Shown here: piece by piece, positions 1-4,434 of the stretch | Layout: each line of letters opens with the position of its first letter | Position numbering within the stretch: position 1 is the stretch's first letter | DNA from: Rhodobacterales bacterium | GTDB taxonomy: Bacteria; Pseudomonadota; Alphaproteobacteria; Rhodobacterales; Rhodobacteraceae | Length of the DNA stretch: 5,470 nt | Direction of reading: 5' to 3' | Assembly (NCBI GenBank): GCA_013298675.1 | Contig: JAAFIJ010000194.1 | Location: 1 to 5,470 of the forward strand | Notes under the pieces: model-generated | Told to the model about the DNA's origin: nothing | The model's input: only the letters and a program-made list of their open reading frames with translations | The model's database searches: none | Program-made: the position numbers and the translations under genes

Positions 1-906
1 GAGTTTCCAGAAAGCCCGCCGCCCGGTCTGGTGACGATTCCTAATATTCCCGAAGTGCCAAAGTCGCATTACACCTTGGCAGGATATCATCCAGCAGGGG
101 TCCGGGCGATCCGCATTGATATGTTGGAACGTCTGGCTGATATCCTTCGTCAAAAAGACAGCCGCGCCGGGTTTGAGGCAACGCCTGACATGTTGTCGAT
201 CACTGGCATGACGCTGGAACAGTTTGCCGACCTGATGGGTGGGCTTGGCTATAAGGGTGATAAGGCAGAGCGGCCAAAAATCAGGGCGGCTTTGATCCCG
301 GTTGCCGTTGAAATCGACCCGAACGCACCTGTGCAGCCTATCCCTGAGGGTGAGTCGGCCTTCATCATTCCTGAACCCGCGCCAGAGGGTGCGGCGCCAG
401 AGATGGAAACCTATTACACCTTTGTTTGGGCGCCAAAGCCCCGCAATACCCGACCAGAGCGCGGCCCTCGTCGCGATGCCGCAGCGTCAACAGTTGCTGG
501 TGAAGAAGGCGGCGCTGCGCCCCGTGCCGACCGCGGCCCGCGACCAGATCGTGGACCTCGCGGTGATCGTGGCCCAAGTGGCGACCGTGGTGCAGACAAA
601 GCTCCGCGTGCTGATCGTGGACCCCGCCCAGACCGCGGCCCACGGCCCGAAGGTGAAAAGCGCGAACCACGTCCAGAGGGCGAAAAGCGTGAAGGCGGTG
701 ATCGCCGTCATGCAGGCAAACCCGAAGGTGGCCGTTCTGATGGCGGCTATAAAGGCAACAAGGGTGGCAAGCCAGGTCAAGGTCAGAATCGCGACCGCGA
801 CCAGAACAAGCCCAAGGCCTTTGAAGCGCGTCCACCGCGCCCTGAAAAGCCGATTGATCCGGACAATCCATTCGCCGTGTTGATGGCGTTGAAAAACAAG
901 ATCTGA
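1..906 (+). CDS. C-terminal part of a helicase-related protein with an Arg/Gly/Asp/Pro-rich tail (5' partial)
   Basis: The frame is open from base 1 to the TGA at 904-906 (301 visible residues), so the gene starts upstream; the GTG at 31 is internal, not a start. Residues 1-100 read as the segment that follows the helicase core in the large Suv3/MgpS-like helicases of Rhodobacterales (HYTLAGYHPAGVRAIRIDML, then a Leu-rich helical stretch). The ATP-binding motifs themselves lie outside the window. Residues 140-280 are low complexity, rich in Arg, Gly, Asp, Pro and Lys, with DRGPRP and PRPEGEKRE repeats; such tails are usually disordered and bind RNA (inference). The protein ends in a short motif, IDPDNPFAVLMALKNKI, resembling the closing motif of these helicases. 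The role is probably ATP-dependent unwinding of RNA or DNA in the cytoplasm, substrate unknown. The next gene, an S4 RNA-binding protein, starts on the very next base, which suggests co-transcription. The family call rests on recalled similarity of the C-terminal region only. Confidence 0.75.
   Translation, partial: EFPESPPPGLVTIPNIPEVPKSHYTLAGYHPAGVRAIRIDMLERLADILRQKDSRAGFEATPDMLSITGMTLEQFADLMGGLGYKGDKAERPKIRAALIPVAVEIDPNAPVQPIPEGESAFIIPEPAPEGAAPEMETYYTFVWAPKPRNTRPERGPRRDAAASTVAGEEGGAAPRADRGPRPDRGPRGDRGPSGDRGADKAPRADRGPRPDRGPRPEGEKREPRPEGEKREGGDRRHAGKPEGGRSDGGYKGNKGGKPGQGQNRDRDQNKPKAFEARPPRPEKPIDPDNPFAVLMALKNKI
520..693 (+). repeat. Degenerate peptide-coding repeats in the helicase tail (PRADRGPRPDRGPR and PRPEGEKRE units)
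   Basis: A 14-residue unit, PRADRGPRPDRGPR, occurs twice without any amino acid change (520-561 and 604-645). A 9-residue unit, PRPEGEKRE, follows as a direct tandem pair (640-666 and 667-693). The DNA copies are much less alike than the peptides: 12 of the 14 codons of the longer unit differ synonymously. The repeats therefore live at protein level and are not a DNA repeat such as a CRISPR or a recent tandem duplication. This is an Arg/Gly-rich, probably disordered and nucleic-acid-binding segment. Confidence 0.8.
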
Positions 907-1233
907 TTGTCGGGTCCTGGGGCAAAACCATCCCCCCATGTCCAGCCGAAGTTACGGCTGGACAAGTGGTTATGGCAGGCGCGCTTTTTCAAATCCCGCA
1001 GTTTGGCTGCTGATCTGGTCTCGGCGGGCTACTTACGCATCAACTCGCAGCGTTGTCTAAAGGCGTCGCACGGTGTTGCCGTGGGGGATGTCCTGACGTT
1101 TTCCCAAGGCCGAACTGTACGGGTCGTGCGTGTGACAGCACTTGGGCTTCGGCGCGGTTCGGCGGTTGAGGCACAAACCCTGTTTGACGATCTGGCAGGC
1201 GCGCCCGCGTCCCAACTTTCCGATCCGGAATAG
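907..1233 (+). CDS. S4-domain RNA-binding protein (HslR/Hsp15-like)
   Basis: A 108-residue protein. Residues 16-62 form a clear S4 domain: LRLDKWLWQARFFKSRSLAA, followed by the VSAGYLRIN and VAVGDVLTF blocks. This pattern is typical of the heat-shock protein Hsp15 (HslR) family, which binds RNA and, in E. coli, rescues stalled 50S subunits carrying peptidyl-tRNA. Residues 63-97 (SQGRTVRVVRVTALGLRRG and on) match the short segment after S4 in alphaproteobacterial members. The start is TTG at 907, directly after the helicase stop. No other ATG, GTG or TTG precedes the domain in this frame, and the only nearby ATG (938) is out of frame. No strong ribosome binding site is visible, so translational coupling to the helicase is likely (inference). 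The C-terminus ends soon after the core (AGAPASQLSDPE), without the Lys/Arg-rich tail I recall from relatives. The exact ribosomal role here is not shown by the sequence. Confidence 0.85.
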   Translation: MSGPGAKPSPHVQPKLRLDKWLWQARFFKSRSLAADLVSAGYLRINSQRCLKASHGVAVGDVLTFSQGRTVRVVRVTALGLRRGSAVEAQTLFDDLAGAPASQLSDPE

Positions 1234-1371
1234 ACGAACGACCCATCAGACCGGCGTTAAGTTGAATTACCGTCCTTTCGATAATTTGGATGGATTTCCC
1301 TTTATCCGCGCTTGAATGATCCGCGCGGCTTCGCTACCTAGACGACGCTTGTTAAGGAATGGATCAAAACC
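1234..1371 (+). promoter_or_regulatory. Intergenic region upstream of fdxA with a candidate promoter and ribosome binding site
   Basis: A 138-base gap between the S4 gene and fdxA with no obvious terminator hairpin. A possible promoter is TTGAAT (1312-1317), a 17-base spacer, then TACCTA (1335-1340). The -35 is fair and the -10 is poor by E. coli standards, though weak -10 elements are common in this group. An 8-base direct repeat, ATCCGCGC, lies at 1304-1311 and 1319-1326 on either side of the -35 and may be chance. Ribosome binding candidates for fdxA are AAGGA (1354-1358, 13 bases from the ATG) and GGA (1361-1363, 8 bases). Confidence 0.4.
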
Positions 1372-1710
1372 ATGACCTATGTGGTGGTCGACAACTGCAT
1401 CGCCTGCAAATACACCGATTGCGTCGAAGTCTGTCCTGTGGACTGCTTTTACGAGGGGGAGAACATGCTTGTGATCCACCCGGACGAGTGCATTGATTGC
1501 GGTGTGTGCGAACCGGAATGCCCCGCCGATGCGATCCGCCCGGACACCGAGGCGGACATGGAGGCTTGGGTTACCTTTAACCGCAAGTATTCCGAAATGT
1601 GGCCAGTGATCGTAACCAAGAAAGATCCGCTGCCAGACGCCGAAGCGCGCGACGGTGAGAAAGACAAAATGAAAAGCTATTTTTCAGAAGCTCCCGGACT
1701 GGGCGGCTAA
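1372..1710 (+). CDS. fdxA: Seven-iron ferredoxin (3Fe-4S plus 4Fe-4S), FdxA type
   Basis: A 112-residue soluble electron carrier closely resembling Azotobacter vinelandii ferredoxin I (106 residues). The first cysteine cluster is CIACKYTDCVEVCPVDCFYE (Cys9, 12, 17, 21, 25) and the second is CIDCGVCEPECP (Cys40, 43, 46, 50). By alignment with ferredoxin I, Cys9, Cys17 and Cys50 would hold the 3Fe-4S cluster and Cys21, Cys40, Cys43 and Cys46 the 4Fe-4S cluster, leaving Cys12 and Cys25 free as in that protein. The C-terminal part keeps the family's KKDPLPDAE segment. The ATG at 1372 gives the standard MTYVVVDNC N-terminus and has a modest ribosome binding site upstream. The electron partner cannot be told from the context: neither the S4 protein nor CarD is an obvious redox partner. 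A promoter of its own is likely given the 138-base gap before it. Confidence 0.96.
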   Translation: MTYVVVDNCIACKYTDCVEVCPVDCFYEGENMLVIHPDECIDCGVCEPECPADAIRPDTEADMEAWVTFNRKYSEMWPVIVTKKDPLPDAEARDGEKDKMKSYFSEAPGLGG

Positions 1711-2008
1711 ACTGCGGCTGATCAGGTCTGCATGACCGATTCGAACGAAATGCCACGAATCAATCGACTATGTTCGTGAATTGCCGCTTTTTGCGTCAAA
1801 ATGATCCATTTGCAGGTCCGTGGTTGTTGGAACCGACCGCTTTTTGTGTTATACAAATGTCATAAAGATACACGGATTTCTGCTTTTCCCCTCAAGTCCC
1901 GAAAACTTGTCGGCGAATTCTTGGCCAAAAATAGTGACCTTGGGTTTGGGGGAACCCAAAGCCGATGCTTTTTTGTGGTTTGGACAGGATCCTGCTAAGG
2001 ATGAACGA
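1711..2008 (+). promoter_or_regulatory. carD upstream region: candidate promoter and roughly 145-base leader
   Basis: 298 bases without a convincing gene and more AT-rich than the flanking coding sequence. The best promoter candidate is TTGGAA (1827-1832), a 17-base spacer and TATACA (1850-1855), matching the E. coli consensus at 4 of 6 positions in each box. Transcription would start near 1862, giving a leader of about 145 bases before the carD ATG. The leader holds an 8-base palindrome TTGGCCAA (1921-1928), a 7-bp hairpin (1940-1959) and a run of six T at 1969-1974. The carD ribosome binding site AAGGA sits at 1997-2001, 7 bases before the ATG. The first part (1711-1800) shows only a weak 6-bp inverted repeat (1754-1759 with 1773-1778) and no clear fdxA terminator. 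Confidence 0.5.
1940..1959 (+). other. Hairpin in the carD leader
   Basis: TTGGGTT (1940-1946) pairs perfectly with AACCCAA (1953-1959) around the six-base loop TGGGGG. Nine bases after the stem there is a run of six T (1969-1974), so the element only loosely resembles an intrinsic terminator or attenuator. Its position between the putative promoter and the start codon makes a regulatory role possible, but the sequence alone does not prove one. Confidence 0.4.
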
Positions 2009-2518
2009 ATGACCAAGTCGAAGAAGCCTGATTTCAGGCCCAATGAGTTTGTAGTGTACCCAGCCCATGGTGTGGGCAAGATCGTATCGATCGAAGAACA
2101 GGAAATCGCTGGCATTCATATGGAGCTGTTCGTTATTTCGTTTGAAAAAGACAAAATGACGTTGCGGGTCCCGACACATAAAGCGACCGATATTGGGATG
2201 CGGTCGTTGTCGACACCAGAAGTCGTGTCCAAAGCGCTCGACACCTTAAAGGGCAAGGCACGGGTCAAGCGGGCGATGTGGTCGCGTCGTGCACAGGAAT
2301 ATGAGCAAAAGATCAACTCGGGCGATCTGATGGCGATTGCAGAGGTCGTGCGCGACCTGCACCGCTGTGATGATCAGCGCGAGCAGAGCTATTCCGAGCG
2401 GCAGCTTTATGAGGCGGCACTAGAGCGTTTGACTCGCGAAGTTGCGGCTGTTGCGGGCGTCGACGAGGCGGGCGCGCAGAAGAAAGTTGGCGACGTCCTT
2501 GTGACGCGCGCGGCCTGA
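2009..2518 (+). CDS. carD: CarD-family transcriptional regulator
   Basis: A 169-residue protein, the usual length for alphaproteobacterial CarD. Residues 9-65 form the Tudor-like RNA polymerase-interaction domain (FRPNEFVVYPAHGVGKIVSI, then ELFVISFEKDKMTLRVP), which contacts the polymerase beta subunit. Residues 70-169 form the helical DNA-binding domain, with ARVKRAMWSRRAQEYEQKI carrying Trp91, the likely counterpart of the tryptophan that wedges into the upstream edge of the transcription bubble. CarD stabilises open complexes; in Rhodobacter sphaeroides it activates many promoters lacking T at position -7. The ATG at 2009 is chosen because AAGGA stands 7 bases upstream and the protein then starts just before the domain; the frame is open back to 1820 but that stretch encodes nothing CarD-like. 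The gene follows fdxA in the same direction, apparently with its own promoter, and ends at a hairpin shared with cobS. Confidence 0.95.
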   Translation: MTKSKKPDFRPNEFVVYPAHGVGKIVSIEEQEIAGIHMELFVISFEKDKMTLRVPTHKATDIGMRSLSTPEVVSKALDTLKGKARVKRAMWSRRAQEYEQKINSGDLMAIAEVVRDLHRCDDQREQSYSERQLYEAALERLTREVAAVAGVDEAGAQKKVGDVLVTRAA

Positions 2519-2539
2519 TTTATTTGAATTCGGTTTGAG

Positions 2540-2563
2540 ATGGCGGCCATTGGCCGCCATTTT
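2540..2563 (+). terminator. Hairpin terminator between convergent carD and cobS
   Basis: A perfect 9-bp stem, ATGGCGGCC (2540-2548) with GGCCGCCAT (2552-2560), around a three-base loop ATT. Only TTT follows on the plus strand, and on the minus strand the hairpin is followed by CTCAAA. It lies 21 bases after the carD stop and directly after the cobS stop (2563-2565 on the minus strand), so it could stop transcription from both sides. The short T run makes a purely intrinsic terminator uncertain. Confidence 0.65.
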
Positions 2564-3324
2564 CACATTCCGATCATTGCGACTGCGGTCAACAGCGCGC
2601 CTAGTTCGGAAATCTGTTGGGTCGCACCCAAGACATCTCCGGTTTGTCCGCCAATCTTTGCCTGTGCGACCCAGGCAACCAAGGCCGCAAAGCCTGCCGC
2701 GATCACAAGCATAGTCACACTTGCGAACCCCACAAGAACCAATCCAACTAGAACTGCAAGGATCACCGACACGCCCGCCCCAATGGAAGTAGGGCGCCCG
2801 ACCAACTGTGACAATCCTTCTCCCCGCGCGTTGGGCAGGACGGTCATGACGGCCGCCATAAGGGCGCGGCTAAGTGCTGCGGCAAAGATGACTTCTGCGT
2901 AGGCACCCACCGCAAGCAAAGCCGTTAAAAGTGTCCAGCGCAGCAAAACCGCCACCAGCAAGGCAAGGGTTCCGTAACTGCCGATTTGGCTGTCCTTCAT
3001 GATTGCCAAGCGGCGGGCCTTATCGCGCCCACCGTAAAATCCGTCGGCGCAATCGGCCAAACCGTCTTCGTGCAGGGCGCCGCTGACAAAACTGGTGATA
3101 ACAATCATTATCAGGGCGGATGTCGCAACCGGAAGACCGATTTTGGTGGCCAAAACCGCGATACCAGTTCCAGCACCGGCAACAACGATCCCAACAATGG
3201 GCCAACACCATGCCGCATCGCTGCGCGGGGCATGCAGGCTCGCGGGGACCGGCAGGCGGGTCAGCAGTTCAAACCCCGCGCGCAAATCTTGTACCAGTTG
3301 GGACGTCACGTCGCGCATGGGCAT
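2563..3324 (-). CDS. cobS: Adenosylcobinamide-GDP ribazoletransferase (cobalamin synthase, CobS/CobV)
   Basis: A 253-residue integral membrane enzyme of normal family length. It joins alpha-ribazole (or its 5'-phosphate) to adenosylcobinamide-GDP and releases GMP, giving adenosylcobalamin or its phosphate. The family signatures are clear: GALHEDGLADCADGFYGG (residues 82-99, the acidic Mg-binding region), KDSQIGSYG (110-118) and GGQTGDVLGATQQ (225-237). Hydrophobic membrane segments lie near residues 42-62, 66-82, 118-140, 184-200 and 203-221. The ATG at 3324 is preferred over the ATG two codons further in because AAAGGA (3332-3337 on the minus strand) stands 7 bases from it. It diverges from cobT, the gene for the enzyme that makes its ribazole substrate, with 81 bases between the start codons. 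The gene is called cobV in the aerobic-pathway nomenclature. Confidence 0.96.
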   Translation of the reverse strand: MPMRDVTSQLVQDLRAGFELLTRLPVPASLHAPRSDAAWCWPIVGIVVAGAGTGIAVLATKIGLPVATSALIMIVITSFVSGALHEDGLADCADGFYGGRDKARRLAIMKDSQIGSYGTLALLVAVLLRWTLLTALLAVGAYAEVIFAAALSRALMAAVMTVLPNARGEGLSQLVGRPTSIGAGVSVILAVLVGLVLVGFASVTMLVIAAGFAALVAWVAQAKIGGQTGDVLGATQQISELGALLTAVAMIGM

Positions 3325-3405
3325 TCAGGCGTCCTTTCCGACTGGTCAACTCTTGCTCACTTCGTTAGCCAAGGACAAACCTATATTCAAACTGAAAGCT
3401 GCAAT
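3325..3405. promoter_or_regulatory. Divergent cobS/cobT promoter region
   Basis: 81 bases between two divergent start codons must hold the 5' signals of both genes, unless either is read from further away. On the minus strand TTGAAT, a 17-base spacer and TAACGA form a weak promoter candidate for cobS, spanning about 3361-3389. On the plus strand TATATT (3382-3387) is a possible -10 for cobT but has no good -35; the transcript would then have a leader of only about 12 bases. The cobT ribosome binding site is weak (GAAAG, 3394-3398). The gap is too short for a complete cobalamin riboswitch, and I see no B12-box-like sequence. Confidence 0.35.
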
Positions 3406-4434
3406 ATGACTGCGCCATTCACCTCTCTTGCCTCTTTTGCAGATGTTTTGTCTGCAATGCCCTTGGCTGACACCTCCGCGACAGAGGCGGCGATCGACAG
3501 GAACAGCCAGTTGACCAAGCCGCCGGGTGCTTTGGGGCGGCTTGAGGACATCGCGATTTGGGTTGGGGGTTGGCAGGGAACAGGCCGCCCACGTATCGCC
3601 GCCCCACAGGTTCTGATTTTTGCGGGAAACCACGGCGTGACGGCGCAAGGCGTGTCTGCGTTTCCTGCCGAAGTAACCGTGCAAATGGTCGGCAACTTTT
3701 TGGCGGGTGGGGCCGCGATCAACCAACTCTCCAAGTGTTTTGGCGCAAGCATGTCCGTGCATGCGCTTGATTTGGACCGTCCGACCCAAGATTTCACCCA
3801 AGCGCCCGCAATGACCGAGGCGGAAACCGTCGCGGCCCTGACCACCGGTTGGAACGCGGTTGACCCAAAGGCCGATCTTTTGGTGGTGGGCGAAATGGGA
3901 ATCGGCAATACGACCGTGGCTGCGGCTTTGGCCTGCGCGCTGTTTGGTGATGCGGCTGAAACATGGGTTGGTCGTGGAACCGGGGTTAGCGACGATGGCC
4001 TTGCCCTAAAGGCCCGCGTCGTCGGCGCAGGCATTAAGCGACATGCTGACGCGATGGGCAATCCGTTAGAGATTCTGCGCTGTTTGGGCGGGCGTGAGAT
4101 TGCGGCGATGGCAGGTGCTATGGCGCGCGCACGAGCCGAACGCATTCCTGTGATCTTGGACGGTTTCATCGCCTGCTCTGCCGCAGCAGTGCTGCACAAG
4201 TCGGCCAAGGGGGCGCTGGATCATGCAATTGCGGGCCATCAAAGTGCCGAGTCCGCCCATGCCAAGTTGCTCGGTCATTTGGGCAAAGAGCCTTTGTTGA
4301 GCCTTGGCCTGCGCTTGGGCGAAGGGTCAGGTGCCGCCCTTGCCATGGGGGTCATACAGGCAGCGGTTGCGTGTCATTCTGGGATGGCAACCTTCGCCGA
4401 AGCGGGCGTTTCTGCGGGCGACGCGGAAAGCTGA
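3406..4434 (+). CDS. cobT: Nicotinate-nucleotide--dimethylbenzimidazole phosphoribosyltransferase (CobT)
   Basis: A 342-residue cytoplasmic enzyme of standard family length. It transfers phosphoribose from nicotinate mononucleotide to 5,6-dimethylbenzimidazole, giving alpha-ribazole 5'-phosphate for the lower loop of cobalamin. Conserved blocks appear in order: LTKPPGALGRLE (36-47), FAGNHGVTAQGVSAFP (72-87), GEMGIGNTT (162-170), GRGTGVSDDGLALK (189-202), DGFIACSAA (252-260), GHQSAE (277-282) and LRLGEGSGAALA (302-313). Glu306 in the last block matches the catalytic base (Glu317 in the Salmonella enzyme), and Glu163 matches the second active-site glutamate. The ATG at 3406 gives the normal N-terminus; the frame is open further upstream to 2986, but that part is antisense to cobS and shows no family similarity. 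The conserved end MATFAEAGVSAG lies inside the 61-base overlap with the convergent antiporter gene. The gene is called cobU in the Pseudomonas denitrificans nomenclature. Confidence 0.97.
   Translation: MTAPFTSLASFADVLSAMPLADTSATEAAIDRNSQLTKPPGALGRLEDIAIWVGGWQGTGRPRIAAPQVLIFAGNHGVTAQGVSAFPAEVTVQMVGNFLAGGAAINQLSKCFGASMSVHALDLDRPTQDFTQAPAMTEAETVAALTTGWNAVDPKADLLVVGEMGIGNTTVAAALACALFGDAAETWVGRGTGVSDDGLALKARVVGAGIKRHADAMGNPLEILRCLGGREIAAMAGAMARARAERIPVILDGFIACSAAAVLHKSAKGALDHAIAGHQSAESAHAKLLGHLGKEPLLSLGLRLGEGSGAALAMGVIQAAVACHSGMATFAEAGVSAGDAES

Noticed and set aside
520..693. Possible CRISPR or DNA tandem repeat
   Set aside because: The repetition is at peptide level only, with synonymous differences in most codons, and there are no regular spacers.
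302..883. Long open frame (193 codons) in the second forward frame over the helicase tail, and a 188-codon one on the minus strand (365-931)
   Set aside because: Both are shadows of the GC-rich, repetitive helicase tail. They show no recognisable domain and have implausible composition, whereas the helicase frame has conserved ends on both sides of the tail.
938..1075. ATG at 938 as the start of the S4-domain gene
   Set aside because: It is out of frame by one with the S4 domain and runs to a stop after 45 codons with no recognisable product.
1754..1778. Inverted repeat CACGAA/TTCGTG as a terminator for fdxA
   Set aside because: Only 6 bp with a 13-base loop, moderate GC and no adjacent T run; too weak to call.
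1801..1998. 65-codon open frame in the carD leader
   Set aside because: It has no ribosome binding site, its ATG lies upstream of the putative promoter, and the protein has no recognisable features.
1820..2008. N-terminal extension of CarD back to the GTG at 1820
   Set aside because: The extension is unlike any CarD N-terminus and overlaps the promoter; the ATG at 2009 has a good ribosome binding site and gives the normal length.
2986..3405. 140-codon N-terminal extension of CobT, antisense to cobS
   Set aside because: It is open by chance opposite a real membrane-protein gene; CobT proteins are about 340 residues and begin as here at 3406.
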